64,000 nucleotides of DNA from Mycolicibacterium hodleri (lineage in GTDB: Bacteria > Actinomycetota > Actinomycetes > Mycobacteriales > Mycobacteriaceae): the NCBI RefSeq assembly GCF_025822245.1, contig NZ_JACKTL010000026.1:466697-530696 (forward strand), written 5' to 3'. This document shows positions 17,854 to 26,524 of this stretch, piece by piece. Positions within the stretch are counted from its first letter, which is position 1, and each line of letters begins with the position of its first letter. The notes beneath the pieces were generated by a model. It was not told the DNA's origin, searched no databases, and saw only the letters and a list, made by a program, of their open reading frames with translations. Both the position numbers and the translations under genes were made by a program.

Positions 17854-19248
17854 GTGGAACTCAACGACCGCGTCTACCGGCTCATGCGGCCGCTCACCAG
17901 GGTGTTGTCCCTTCGGGCCATCGTCGTCGTCGCCGCCCTGGCGGTCATCGTCCTGGTCATCGTGCTCGGGACGTGGGTGTGGGTGGGCGTGACCGACGAC
18001 CAGTACAGCCAACTCGACCGACGACTCGACTCGGTGAGCAGCCTCGGCGACGTCAGCAACCTGCTGAGCAACACGCCCAACACCGACGTCCGGCAGCCCA
18101 AGCCCGACGGCAACGTCATCCGTACCGCACGCATCGGTGGCATCACCGTCTCGGTGCCCGACGACGTCGTCCTGCCCGAGCTCGCCGACGGGTACGCCAC
18201 CACGGAGATCGACGGCGTGCCATACCGGGTGCGGACCTTCTCCGCAGGCCCCGGCTCGATCGCCCTCGGTGCGCCGCTGGCCGAGACCCAGCACCGCATC
18301 GACGAACTGCACCGGCGCGTCTTGCTGATTTGCAGCGGCGTGATCGTGGGCACCGTGCTGGTCGGCTGGGTGATCTCGCTGTTGATGATCGTCCCGTTCC
18401 GGCTGTTGGCGCAGCAGGCGCGGGCGATCAACGCCCAATCCATGCCCGACGGGGTTCAGGTGCGCGGCGTCCGGGAGGCCGTCGAGATCGCCGAGGCGGT
18501 CGAGGGCATGCTCGCCCGCATCGGCACCGAGCAGCAACGCACCAGGGCGGCACTGGAGTCCGCGCGGGACTTCGCCGCGGTGGCCTCCCACGAGTTGCGC
18601 ACTCCGCTGACGGCGATGCGCACCAACCTCGAGGTGCTCTCCACCCTGGACCTCGCCCAGGAGCAGCGCGACGAGGTCATCAACGACGTGGTGCGCACCC
18701 AGGGCAGAATCGAGGCGACGCTCACGGCCCTGGAACGGCTCGCCCAGGGCGAACTCACCACGGCCGACGACTTCGTCTCCTTCGACGTCACCGAGATGCT
18801 CGACCGCGCCGCGCACGACGCCCAACGCGTGTACCCCCGCTTGCACGTCACCCTCGCGCCGTCGCCGTCGAAGATGATCGTGGGACTGCCCGCCGGTCTG
18901 CGGCTGGTGATCGACAACGCCATCGCCAACGCGGTCAAACACGGTGACGCCACGGAGATTCGGCTGAGCGTGGTGAGTTCGGTCGCCGGCGTCGAGATCG
19001 CCGTCGACGACAACGGTGCCGGCGTGCCGGAGGAGGAGCGGGCGGCGGTCTTCGAACGCTTCGCCCGCGGTACGACCGCGTCGCGATCGGGCTCAGGGCT
19101 GGGACTGGCGCTGGTCGCCCAACAGGCCGAATTGCACGGCGGCTCAGCAGAACTCGACGTCAGCCCGCTCGGCGGGGCCCGGCTGCTGCTGCGGCTGCCG
19201 AGCCAGGAGGCCAAGCGGGACGGGGTGCTGACGCCGTCGCTGGCCTAG
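17854..19248 (+). CDS. PrrB-like sensor histidine kinase without an adjacent regulator
   Basis: Predicted 464-residue membrane kinase: TM1 near residues 20-45, an extracytoplasmic domain, TM2 near 145-170, HAMP, a HisKA domain with SHELRTPLTAMRTNLEVLST (His246), and an HATPase domain with NAIANAVKHG, DDNGAGVPE and GSGLGLALVAQQAELHGG. The catalytic half is almost superimposable on mycobacterial PrrB, while the sensor region diverges. PrrB is normally encoded next to the regulator PrrA; here an ATP-grasp gene precedes it and a convergent esterase follows, so no cognate regulator is visible. It may act on PrrA elsewhere in the genome or on the receiver of the nearby cyclase. GTG start, 88 bp after the preceding gene. 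Confidence 0.85.
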   Translation: MELNDRVYRLMRPLTRVLSLRAIVVVAALAVIVLVIVLGTWVWVGVTDDQYSQLDRRLDSVSSLGDVSNLLSNTPNTDVRQPKPDGNVIRTARIGGITVSVPDDVVLPELADGYATTEIDGVPYRVRTFSAGPGSIALGAPLAETQHRIDELHRRVLLICSGVIVGTVLVGWVISLLMIVPFRLLAQQARAINAQSMPDGVQVRGVREAVEIAEAVEGMLARIGTEQQRTRAALESARDFAAVASHELRTPLTAMRTNLEVLSTLDLAQEQRDEVINDVVRTQGRIEATLTALERLAQGELTTADDFVSFDVTEMLDRAAHDAQRVYPRLHVTLAPSPSKMIVGLPAGLRLVIDNAIANAVKHGDATEIRLSVVSSVAGVEIAVDDNGAGVPEEERAAVFERFARGTTASRSGSGLGLALVAQQAELHGGSAELDVSPLGGARLLLRLPSQEAKRDGVLTPSLA

Positions 19249-19258
19249 CGCCCGTCCG

Positions 19259-20572
19259 TCAGCGGCGTGGCAGTCGCACGTGTTCGTCGACGTCGTCGCG
19301 CACGCCCCTGGCGAACTCCCACCAGAGTCGCCGCATCGGTGGACCGAACTCGGCGAGCGCCCGGCGGGCGTCCGTCCCGAGCATGGGAGCGCGGTTCCAC
19401 TCGTCGAACGAGCCCATCAGAAAGGGGAGTTCGATGCAGTGGCACGCGCCAAGGGCGCTGCCCGCCGGTTGCCAGTCGAACACGTAGGTCGTGGCATGAC
19501 CTCCGTCGCGCCGGTGCTGCCTGGCGAAGGCCGCCGACGGTCCGGCGAACAGGCGGTTGGTGACGGTGGTGCCGGCCAGTCGTCGCGCCGTCGACCCGAC
19601 GAGAGGGGCGTCGAAGACGGGCGCCAACCGGGGGTTGAGCATCAGGAACGGTCGGGCGTCGTCGGCCGTCGTGCCGATCATCACCGGCAGGCGCCCCGCC
19701 ACCTCGCGGCGGCGGGCGTCGACCTGGTCTTCGGGCGGCAGCGGGTAGTGCCCCGTTTGAGGTCCGAACGACATCTGCGCACGCGTGCCGAACGCGGCAG
19801 CGGCTGCGGCGACGGTGGATTGGGCGGCCAGCACGTCCTGGGTGTCCGCCGCCTTGGGATCGGGTCCGAGCGCGGCGCGTGCGGCCACGCCCATCGCGTG
19901 GCTCATCGGGCCCCGTCCGCGCTGAATCCCCAGCGGCGCACTCTGCAGGATGGCCCGGCGGAACAGGCCCTCGGTCCCGTCCGCGATCATCAGATGAGAC
20001 ACCGAGTCGGCTCCCGCGGATTGACCGAAGATGGTCACGTCACCCGGATCGCCGCCGAAGCCGCCGATGTTGCCGTGCACCCACCGCAGCGCGGCGATCT
20101 GGTCGAGCAGACCGAGGTTCGCCGGTACCAGGCCGTCGATCGCGAGGTAGCCGAACATGCCGAGGCGGTAGTTCACGGTGACCGTGACGACGTCGCCCTC
20201 CTCGGCCATGGCCGTCAGGTCGTGGAGGGGGGACTGGCCACTGCCCGTGACGTAGGCGCCGCCGTGGAAGAACACCATCACCGGTTTGGGGGTGTCGCCG
20301 GACCGGGGCGCGACGACGTCGAGCACCAGGCAGTCCTCGTCCTGCACCAGTTCGGTTGCGCGCGTTCCGACGACGAACGCCAGGCGCGACGGCAGCTGGG
20401 GGTACGCGGGTCCGCGGGTGGTGGCGTCCACCACCCCGTCGGCGGTGGGCACGGGCACGCACGGCTCGAAGCGTCGCGCCGTCGCGTACCGCAGCCCGTG
20501 GGCGCGAATCATCCTGTCGTCGCAGCGGACCCGGAACCGTCCGCTGGGGAGTACCAACACGTCATCGTCCAT
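19259..20572 (-). CDS. Type-B carboxylesterase
   Basis: Predicted 437-residue alpha/beta hydrolase. Family marks: EDCLVLDVVAP near residue 85, the oxyanion-hole strand VMVFFHGGAYVTGSG, NLGLLDQIAALRWVHGNIGGFGGDP, the nucleophile elbow FGQSAGADS, and a late histidine in GACHCIELPFLMG. It is shorter than many family members (about 500 residues), mainly in the C-terminal half. No signal peptide is apparent, so it is probably cytoplasmic. Such enzymes hydrolyse esters or carbamates of varied xenobiotics; the natural substrate is unknown. It converges on the PrrB-like kinase gene 11 bp away and diverges from the DUF2252 gene across 77 bp. The start at 20572 is the first Met with family similarity. 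Confidence 0.88.
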   Translation of the reverse strand: MDDDVLVLPSGRFRVRCDDRMIRAHGLRYATARRFEPCVPVPTADGVVDATTRGPAYPQLPSRLAFVVGTRATELVQDEDCLVLDVVAPRSGDTPKPVMVFFHGGAYVTGSGQSPLHDLTAMAEEGDVVTVTVNYRLGMFGYLAIDGLVPANLGLLDQIAALRWVHGNIGGFGGDPGDVTIFGQSAGADSVSHLMIADGTEGLFRRAILQSAPLGIQRGRGPMSHAMGVAARAALGPDPKAADTQDVLAAQSTVAAAAAAFGTRAQMSFGPQTGHYPLPPEDQVDARRREVAGRLPVMIGTTADDARPFLMLNPRLAPVFDAPLVGSTARRLAGTTVTNRLFAGPSAAFARQHRRDGGHATTYVFDWQPAGSALGACHCIELPFLMGSFDEWNRAPMLGTDARRALAEFGPPMRRLWWEFARGVRDDVDEHVRLPRR

Positions 20573-20649
20573 AGCCGAACCGAGCCTACGGGTCGAGGCT
20601 TCACACTTCTCGCCACTCGTGGTGGACGCGGGTCGTACGATCGCAACCA

Positions 20650-22071
20650 ATGGACGGCGGGGGAGCGACCAGCGGGCACACCGTCCTGGCACAGGCCGAC
20701 GGTGCGATGTATCGGTCCCTGCGCCAGCAATCGGTGAGCAGGGCCGAGCGCTACGCCCTTGGCAAGAGCCTGCGCAAGCAGGTGCCGCGTCGCTCGTTGG
20801 CCGACTGGACGGTGCCGTCCACCCGACCCGATCCCGTCGACCTGATCAACGCCAGCCACCGCGGCCGGGTCGACCGGCTGATCCCGGTGCGGGTGGGCCG
20901 CATGGTGGCCTCGCCGTACGGATTCCTGCGCGGTACGGCGGTGGTGATGGCCGAGGACGTGGCGGGGCTGCCGTCGACCGGCATCATGCCCGTCGTCTGC
21001 GGCGACTCGCACCTGGGCAACTTCGGCTTCTACGCCTCGCCGGAGCGGGATCTCGTGATCGACCTCAACGACTTCGACGAAGCGCATCCGGGCGGCTGGG
21101 AATGGGACCTGCGCCGGCTGGTGGCCAGCATCTGGGTCGCGGGGCGGGACAACGGCACCTCCGAGGAGCACTGCGGCGACTCGGTGCGGTCGTGCGTCGC
21201 GGCCTATCGCCACGAGCTGCGGCGGCTCGCGGACCTGCCGTTGTTCACCCGGTCGTTCGAGCGACTCGACGTCGACCGGCTGGCGGCTCAGACCGAAGGG
21301 CCCCTGCAGCAGCAGGTGGCGCGGTCGGCCGAACGAGCCCGACACCGCACCGGCGACCGTGCCCTGCCCCGCTTCACCCACGAGGTGGAGGGCAGGCGGC
21401 GGATCGTCGAGGAGCCACCCCTCATCACGCGTCCCGAACCCCGGGAGGCCGAGCTGCTGGCCGAGGCGCTGGACGGCTACCTGGAAACGCTGCCGTCCTA
21501 CTGGCGGCGCGTCCTCGGCGGCTACACGCTGGTCGACGTCGCGCACAAGGTCGTCGGCGTCGGCAGCGTCGGACTGCGCGCGTACGTGGCCCTGCTGGAG
21601 GGTTCGTCGTCATCGGACGTGGTGTTCCTGCAGCTCAAGCAGGCGCGGCGGTCGGTGCTGGCGCGCTACGTGCACGGTGACTCCGCGTGGCACGCGCATC
21701 AGGGGCAGCGGGTCGTCGAATACCAGCAGTCGCTGCAAACGGTCAGCGATCCGCTACTGGGGTGGACCACCATGGACGGGCTGCAGTACTACGTGCGGCA
21801 GTTCAGGAACATGAAGGGACGCATCCCGCTGGACTCGATGGACGCGGCGGCGCTCACCGACTACGCCGGCGTGGTGGGTCAGTTGCTGGCCAAGGGGCAC
21901 GCCCGAACCAGCGGCGCGTCGATGATCGCCGGGTACATAGGCAGTTCCAGCCGGGTGGACAAGGCGTTGTGCACGTTCGCGAGGCGGTACGCCGACCAGA
22001 CCGAGGCCGACCACGCCACGCTGGTCGCCGCGGTCGACCGGGGATTGCTCCCCGTCGAACGCGGCGTCTAG
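20650..22071 (+). CDS. DUF2252 family protein (kinase-like fold)
   Basis: Predicted 473-residue soluble protein. It carries the DUF2252 signature motifs: RMVASPYGFLRGTA near the N-terminus, CGDSHLGNFG and VIDLNDFDEAHPGGWEWDL, then KVVGVGSVGLRAYVALLEG. The GDxHLxN and DFD elements resemble the catalytic and metal-binding loops of aminoglycoside phosphotransferase-like kinases, so a small-molecule phosphotransferase role is possible, but no substrate is established. ATG at 20650 lies within the divergent region shared with the esterase. The gene ends 6 bp before the convergent DUF4193 gene. Confidence 0.82.
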   Translation: MDGGGATSGHTVLAQADGAMYRSLRQQSVSRAERYALGKSLRKQVPRRSLADWTVPSTRPDPVDLINASHRGRVDRLIPVRVGRMVASPYGFLRGTAVVMAEDVAGLPSTGIMPVVCGDSHLGNFGFYASPERDLVIDLNDFDEAHPGGWEWDLRRLVASIWVAGRDNGTSEEHCGDSVRSCVAAYRHELRRLADLPLFTRSFERLDVDRLAAQTEGPLQQQVARSAERARHRTGDRALPRFTHEVEGRRRIVEEPPLITRPEPREAELLAEALDGYLETLPSYWRRVLGGYTLVDVAHKVVGVGSVGLRAYVALLEGSSSSDVVFLQLKQARRSVLARYVHGDSAWHAHQGQRVVEYQQSLQTVSDPLLGWTTMDGLQYYVRQFRNMKGRIPLDSMDAAALTDYAGVVGQLLAKGHARTSGASMIAGYIGSSSRVDKALCTFARRYADQTEADHATLVAAVDRGLLPVERGV

Positions 22072-22077
22072 CGGAGC

Positions 22078-22377
22078 TCAGGCGCAGTCGGCGCAGATCA
22101 TGCGGTCGCCGACCTGACGGGCCAAGCGGTGGCTGTGCTGCACCAGGAAACAACTCGAGCACGTGAACTCGTCGCGCTGCTTGGGGACGACCCGAACGGT
22201 GAACTCCTCACCGGAGAGGTCGGCGCCAGGAAGCTCGAAGTCCTCGAGCTCTTCGCCGTCGTCGACGTCGAGCACGGCGGTCGCGGCGTCGTTACGACGT
22301 CCGGCCAACTGCTCAAGCGATTCGTCGGCGACGTCATCGGTTTCCTTCTGGCGGGGTGCGTCGTAATCAGTAGCCAT
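22078..22377 (-). CDS. DUF4193 family small zinc-ribbon protein
   Basis: A 99-residue acidic protein, highly conserved in actinobacteria. The N-terminal half is Asp/Glu-rich and probably disordered (ATDYDAPRQKETDDV, then DVDDGEELEDFELPGADLSG). The C-terminal half has two CxxC pairs (CSSC and CADC) that should bind zinc. Mycobacterium tuberculosis Rv2699c has the same architecture, but there it sits in a different neighbourhood, so this copy is probably a paralogue. No biochemical role is known to me; the ribbon suggests protein or nucleic-acid contact. A 6-bp-stem hairpin lies about 60 bp upstream of the start. Confidence 0.85.
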   Translation of the reverse strand: MATDYDAPRQKETDDVADESLEQLAGRRNDAATAVLDVDDGEELEDFELPGADLSGEEFTVRVVPKQRDEFTCSSCFLVQHSHRLARQVGDRMICADCA

Positions 22378-22435
22378 TTTTGTCCTTTCGAGTCCAGTGC
22401 CGGCGTCACGACAACGTGGACGGTGCGCAGCTTGT

Positions 22436-22453
22436 TCCCGTCTGCTAACGGGA
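22436..22453. promoter_or_regulatory. Short hairpin upstream of the DUF4193 gene
   Basis: Perfect inverted repeat TCCCGT-ctgcta-ACGGGA, stem 6 bp and loop 6 nt, lying 59-76 bp upstream of the DUF4193 start on the minus strand. It could be an operator or a leader structure; no T-tract follows on either strand, so a terminator is less likely. Low confidence. Confidence 0.25.
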
Positions 22454-22518
22454 TCAAACGCTCACCCTCGAATTCACCTCGACGCACGTAGACACATCAG
22501 CTGATTCTCAGTGCGGGC

Positions 22519-23628
22519 TCAGGCAGATGCCTGCTCGCCGAGGTCAGTTCGAGGACACAGTACGGTCCGATGGAACGGATCGCCGTGCGCCGCGGCGAAG
22601 CGAACGGCGTCATTTGCACGCGCGAGCGGAAACACGCTCACCCGTTCGTGTGCGAGGTCCAGCACGCCGCTGCGAATCATGTTGATCAACCCGACGTTCG
22701 CGGTCCGCGGATACATCCACTGACCCCGGACGGTCACCGAATTTCGCATCATCCACGGATAGGGCAGCGCCAGGTCGTCACCGCCCAGCATCCCGACCCC
22801 GCCCATGAGCACGACGCGGCCGTACGGACGCACCGTCATCACCGCCGCCCGGGCCACGGCGGCACCCGCGCTGGGCGGCAACAGGTCGAGCACCACGTCG
22901 ACCGGATCGCCGGCGGCGGCTTGCATCGCGGCCCGGTCGGCGTCGCCGTCGCCGGTGAGCACGACCGGCCGCACCCGGTCGCCGAAGCGCGCGACGAGAT
23001 CGGCCAGCACGGTCTCGTTGCGGCCGGGGCAGACGACCGAGGCTGCGCCCATGGCCAGCGCGACCGACACCCCCGCGCTGCCGAAGTTCCCCGTGGCGCC
23101 GCTGACCAACACCGTCTCTCCTGCCTGCAAATTCGCGGCGAGCAGGCCGCCGTACGGCACCAGCAGCACGCCCAGGGCGGTCCACCGCGGCACGTCGGCG
23201 AGGTCGACGTCGCCAAGGGCGACGGCGTTCTCGGTGGGTACCCGCATCCGCTCGGCGAAGGGCCCGTCGTGGAAGTACCGCGACAGCGCCAGCCCTCCGT
23301 CGCCGGCAGAACTCCAGCCCTGCAGGGTGATGTCCGGTGTCACCGCGTCGTCGCGCGACCGGACGGTGGCGTCGCACCACACCAGATCGCCGGGGCGCAG
23401 CCGGGTGGCGTCGGGCCCGGTCGACGCCACCCGCCCGATGGCGCCCACCCCCGAGATCACCGGCGGTTCCAGGGGATAGCTCCGCTCCCCGCTGAAGACC
23501 TCCGCGGCGTACGGCAGCACGCACGTCGCCAGCACGTCCACCACCACTTCGCCCGTCCCCGCCAGGGGGTCGGGAACCTCCTTGATCGTCAACGGTTTTC
23601 CGAACTGCTCCAGCACGGCTGCCTTCAT
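22519..23628 (-). CDS. Zinc-independent alcohol dehydrogenase / quinone-oxidoreductase-like protein (MDR superfamily)
   Basis: Predicted 369 residues. The N-terminal GroES-like domain begins MKAAVLEQFGKPL and includes GVGAIGRVASTGP; the Rossmann domain has VLVSGATGNFGSAG and VRPYGRVVLMGG. The catalytic-zinc Cys/His set of classical alcohol dehydrogenases is not evident, so an NADPH quinone or enone reductase role is more likely. Start 23628 (ATG) is favoured because it begins the conserved domain. It diverges from a LysR-type regulator across 97 bp that holds a TGTC-N6-GACA palindrome, suggesting LysR control by a substrate or product. Confidence 0.82.
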   Translation of the reverse strand: MKAAVLEQFGKPLTIKEVPDPLAGTGEVVVDVLATCVLPYAAEVFSGERSYPLEPPVISGVGAIGRVASTGPDATRLRPGDLVWCDATVRSRDDAVTPDITLQGWSSAGDGGLALSRYFHDGPFAERMRVPTENAVALGDVDLADVPRWTALGVLLVPYGGLLAANLQAGETVLVSGATGNFGSAGVSVALAMGAASVVCPGRNETVLADLVARFGDRVRPVVLTGDGDADRAAMQAAAGDPVDVVLDLLPPSAGAAVARAAVMTVRPYGRVVLMGGVGMLGGDDLALPYPWMMRNSVTVRGQWMYPRTANVGLINMIRSGVLDLAHERVSVFPLARANDAVRFAAAHGDPFHRTVLCPRTDLGEQASA

Positions 23629-23682
23629 CGTCGTCTCCCTTCCACCTCCCTCACAACCCTGACGGCCGGACCGTCGATGCCA

Positions 23683-23696
23683 TGTCCGATGCGACA
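23683..23696. promoter_or_regulatory. Palindrome in the divergent adh/lysR promoter region
   Basis: TGTC-cgatgc-GACA is a perfect 4+4 inverted repeat in the 97 bp between the dehydrogenase start (23628, minus) and the LysR start (23726, plus). LysR-type proteins usually bind such dyads in divergent promoters. It is a candidate operator by position and symmetry only. Confidence 0.35.
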
Positions 23697-23725
23697 ACCC
23701 GGCATGGGTGGTATGACGTTGACGC

Positions 23726-24625
23726 ATGGAGCCCTCGCTGACTGGCCTACGGGTGTTGCGCGCAACCGCTGAGCGCGGCAGCTTCACCGCCGCGGCCGCA
23801 GAGCTCGGCTACACCCAGTCCGCGATCTCGCGCCAGGTCGCCGCGCTCGAACGGGAAGCGGGCGCCCCGCTCTTCGAGCGGCACCCCGGGGGCGTGCGCC
23901 TGACGAGCAGCGGTGCGACGCTGCTGCGGCACGCGCGGGTGGTGCTCGACGAGATCGACGCGGCCACAAGGGAACTCGCGGGCACCGAGCCCGACGTAGA
24001 GGTAGTGCGGGTCGGAACGTTCATCAGTGCGGGCGCGCTGGTCCTGCCCCGCGCGCTGCGCACGTTGCGGGACCGGCGGCCCGACATCCGGGTCACCAGC
24101 CGCGACGGCACCACTCCGGCCTTGGTGCGGGCGCTGCGCGCGGGCACCGTCGACCTCGCGGTGATCTCGTCACGCGCGCCGTACCGGCCTCCCGACACCG
24201 AGCTGCCCGCACTGGTCACGGAGGTGATCAGTGAGACGGGTCTGGTTCTGGCCGCCTCGACGACGGGGCCGTTCGCCGGCCGCACGGTGGTGAGCGTCGA
24301 CGAACTCGGCGACGTCGACTGGATCGCCAGCCCGTCGTCCGGCGGGGAGTCCCTGCTCGGAGTGTGGCCGGGGCTGGCGGGGCGGCCACGGGTCGCGCAC
24401 ACCGCGCGGGACTGGTTGACCAAGCTTCAGCTCGTGGCGGCGGGGTGCGGGGTCACCACCGTGCCGCCGAGCCTGGCCGACGTGCTGCCCGACGGCGTGC
24501 AGCTGATGCGCGTCGACGGCGGACCCGAAGAGCGCCGCCGGGCACTGGTGGCCCGGCTGCCGGGACGGCCCTCCCGCGCCGTGATGGCCGTCGTCGACGC
24601 GCTGCGCGGCGGATATCCAAGCTGA
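23726..24625 (+). CDS. LysR-family transcriptional regulator
   Basis: Predicted 299 residues. The N-terminal winged helix-turn-helix has the standard signature (GSFTAAAAELGYTQSAISRQVAALE, then PLFERHPGGVRLTSSG) and is followed by a periplasmic-binding-protein-like effector domain starting near residue 90. It lies head-to-head with the quinone-oxidoreductase-like gene, the classic LysR arrangement in which the regulator controls its divergent neighbour and itself. The effector is unknown; a substrate of the dehydrogenase is the simplest guess. Confidence 0.9.
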   Translation: MEPSLTGLRVLRATAERGSFTAAAAELGYTQSAISRQVAALEREAGAPLFERHPGGVRLTSSGATLLRHARVVLDEIDAATRELAGTEPDVEVVRVGTFISAGALVLPRALRTLRDRRPDIRVTSRDGTTPALVRALRAGTVDLAVISSRAPYRPPDTELPALVTEVISETGLVLAASTTGPFAGRTVVSVDELGDVDWIASPSSGGESLLGVWPGLAGRPRVAHTARDWLTKLQLVAAGCGVTTVPPSLADVLPDGVQLMRVDGGPEERRRALVARLPGRPSRAVMAVVDALRGGYPS

Positions 24626-24684
24626 TCTCACGTTCTGGCGGGCTCGGACGTCTTCGGATCGAGACCCACCACGAGGAGGAGACC

Positions 24685-24726
24685 ATGACCACCGCGGATC
24701 CGAACCCGCCACCATGGAACCCATGA
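24685..24726 (+). CDS. Predicted 13-residue leader peptide coupled to the sigma factor gene
   Basis: A short open frame encodes MTTADPNPPPWNP. It is preceded by the best Shine-Dalgarno sequence nearby (GAGGAGGA, 24673-24680, 4-5 bp before ATG). Its TGA overlaps the ATG at 24723 of the sigma factor gene (ATGA). A second sigma start at 24714 lies inside it in another frame. The PPP run is the kind that stalls ribosomes unless EF-P acts, so translation of this leader could control the sigma factor. Real expression is unproven; an alternative is that the Shine-Dalgarno simply serves a mis-assigned start. Confidence 0.45.
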   Translation: MTTADPNPPPWNP

Positions 24727-25205
24727 CCGGCAAGCAGGCCTTCGAGGCCGTCGTGCGGCAGCACGGGCCGACCGTCCTGCGAGTGTGCCGCGCGGTGGTG
24801 GGTTTCACCGACGCCGACGACGCCTGGTCGGAGACGTTCCTGTCGGCGCTCAAGGCCTATCCCGACCTTCCCGCCGACGCGAACGTCGAGGCCTGGCTGG
24901 TGACGATTGCGCACCGCAGGGCGGTCGACGTCGTGCGCGCCAGGGCGCGCCGCGCGATCCCCACCGACGAGGTGCCCGACGTGGTCGGCCCGTCGGTACC
25001 CGACCGCGACGACGACCTCGCCGCCGCCCTGGCCCGGTTACCCGACAAACAGCGATACGCCGTGGCCTACCACCACTTGGCGGGTCTTCCCCATGCCGAG
25101 GTGGCCGCCATCCTCGGCGGCAGCGCCGACGCGGCCCGCCGCGCCACCGCGGACGGCCTCGCCGCCCTGCGACGAACCTATCCACCGAAGGGAGCATCAC
25201 GATGA
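24714..25205 (+). CDS. ECF-like RNA polymerase sigma factor
   Basis: Predicted 163 residues (160 if ATG 24723 is used, which overlaps the leader stop). Region 2 is seen as ADDAWSETFLSALKAYPDLP and WLVTIAHRRAVDVVRA, the -10 recognition helix; region 4 as LARLPDKQRYAVAYHHLAGLPHAEVAAILG, a helix-turn-helix for the -35. The protein is at the short end for the ECF group, and no anti-sigma gene is adjacent. Its stop overlaps the start of an alkylguanine-DNA methyltransferase gene by 4 bp (ATGA), which suggests a DNA-alkylation or stress response. Confidence 0.85.
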   Translation: MEPMTGKQAFEAVVRQHGPTVLRVCRAVVGFTDADDAWSETFLSALKAYPDLPADANVEAWLVTIAHRRAVDVVRARARRAIPTDEVPDVVGPSVPDRDDDLAAALARLPDKQRYAVAYHHLAGLPHAEVAAILGGSADAARRATADGLAALRRTYPPKGASR

Positions 25206-25771
25206 CCGAGGACCGCGACATGCTCGCACTGCACACGCGACTGGTCGCCGCCGCCGAACGCGACGGCGTGCTCGACGTCGCCTACCGAACCGTCGACGGT
25301 CCGGTCGGAGCACTGCTGTTGGCGGCGACCGACCTCGGCCTGGTCCGGGTGGCGTTCGCGGTCGAGGACCACGACGCCGTGCTGCAGGGCCTCGCCGACC
25401 GGGTGAGCCCGCGAATCCTGCACGCACCCCGCCGCCTCGACGCCGTCGCCGCACAGCTCGACGAGTACTTCGCCGGCGCCAGAACGACATTCGACGTGCC
25501 GCTGGACTGGCGCCTGTCGGGTGGGTTCCGAGGCACCGTTCTGCACCACCTGCCGGAGATTGCCTACGGCCACACCGCCAGTTATGCGGCCGTCGCCCAG
25601 CTGGCGGGCAACCCCAAGGCGGTCCGAGCGGTCGGCAGTGCCTGTGCGACCAACCCGTTGCCCGTCGTGGTCCCGTGTCACCGCGTGGTGCGCAGCGACG
25701 GCGCCATGGGCGGCTACCTCGGGGGAGTCGAGGCCAAGCGCACCCTGCTGGCCCTGGAGGCCGCGGCGTGA
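25202..25771 (+). CDS. ogt: Methylated-DNA--[protein]-cysteine S-methyltransferase
   Basis: Predicted 189 residues. The suicide repair protein takes the alkyl group from O6-alkylguanine onto its active cysteine, Cys159 in the diagnostic VVPCHRVV motif. The upstream helix (YGHTASYAAVAQLAGNPKAVRAVGSACATNPLP) matches the family DNA-binding helix-turn-helix and Asn hinge. An N-terminal RNase H-like domain covers residues 20-100. Start ATG 25202 overlaps the sigma factor stop by 4 bp, so the two are translationally coupled. This pairing suggests adaptive control of alkylation repair. Confidence 0.92.
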   Translation: MTEDRDMLALHTRLVAAAERDGVLDVAYRTVDGPVGALLLAATDLGLVRVAFAVEDHDAVLQGLADRVSPRILHAPRRLDAVAAQLDEYFAGARTTFDVPLDWRLSGGFRGTVLHHLPEIAYGHTASYAAVAQLAGNPKAVRAVGSACATNPLPVVVPCHRVVRSDGAMGGYLGGVEAKRTLLALEAAA

Positions 25772-25839
25772 ATGGGCGGTCCCGTGTCCCCGCACGGTCG
25801 GGCCACGGTGTCGAGGTGTTGCCCCGACAGGTGGTGATG

Positions 25840-26502
25840 TCAGTGCGATGATTCGGACCAGTCACCCTTGATGTGGTCGAGATGACCGAGCATCAGGGTG
25901 CGGGTGGCCTCGGCATCCCCGGCGACGATGGCATCGAGGATTGGCAGATGCTCCTCGGCAGACGCCGTGAGAGTGCCGCGGTCGGAGAGCTCCTTGAGTC
26001 CGAACAGTCGCGTCTGGTCGCGAAGTCCGTCGACGAGTTCGAGCAGGCGTCCATTGGTGGTGTGGGCCAGAATGCCCATGTGGAAACGGCGGTCGGCATC
26101 GAGGTAGTCGATGAGGTCGCCGTCACGGGCGGCGTCGACGATCTCGGCCGCGATCGCCGAGTACTTGCCGTACTCGGCCTTGATGGCCTCGTTGCCCGCC
26201 AGATTCTGCATGGCCGGGATCTCCAGAAGCACTCGCAATTCAAAGATTTCGCGGCGATCGGAGTCGTCGATGGGCAGCACCCGGAAACCGCGATTGCGGA
26301 TGGGCTCCATGAGTCCCTGGTTCACCAAGGTCAGCATGGCCTCGCGCACGGGGCTGGCCGAGACGCCGAGTTGATTGGCCAAAGCCGTGACGGAGTAGAT
26401 CTCGCCGGGGGCCAGTTCGCCGGACACCATGCCCTCGCGCAGCACGGCGAGTGCCTGGTCCCGCAGGCTCGCGCGTTTGAGACTGGGGGTGTTGCTGAGC
26501 AT
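25840..26502 (-). CDS. GntR-family regulator, FCD subfamily
   Basis: Predicted 220 residues. The N-terminal winged helix has LRDQALAVLREGMVSGELAPGEIYSVTALANQLGVSASPVREAMLTL; the all-helical FCD ligand domain covers about 85-215, with RRFHMGILAHTTN and a late EEHLPILDAI that supply metal-binding residues. FCD regulators usually respond to organic or sugar acids. The start at 26502 is chosen over GTG 26517 because GGAGG lies 4 bp upstream of it. It lies beside the catabolic cluster on the same strand, and the palindrome GTACTATGTTAC at its own promoter recurs before the oxidase and permease genes. Probably the local repressor. Confidence 0.88.
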   Translation of the reverse strand: MLSNTPSLKRASLRDQALAVLREGMVSGELAPGEIYSVTALANQLGVSASPVREAMLTLVNQGLMEPIRNRGFRVLPIDDSDRREIFELRVLLEIPAMQNLAGNEAIKAEYGKYSAIAAEIVDAARDGDLIDYLDADRRFHMGILAHTTNGRLLELVDGLRDQTRLFGLKELSDRGTLTASAEEHLPILDAIVAGDAEATRTLMLGHLDHIKGDWSESSH

Positions 26503-26524
26503 CGGGCCTCCGATCACGGTGTAC

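Noticed and set aside
20509..21546. Long minus-strand frame opposite the DUF2252 gene
   Set aside because: No ribosome site or similarity; covers the divergent promoter region as well.
22570..23772. 400-codon open frame on the plus strand opposite the quinone-oxidoreductase-like gene
   Set aside because: Complete shadow; contains repetitive His/Arg/Gln and crosses the divergent promoter.
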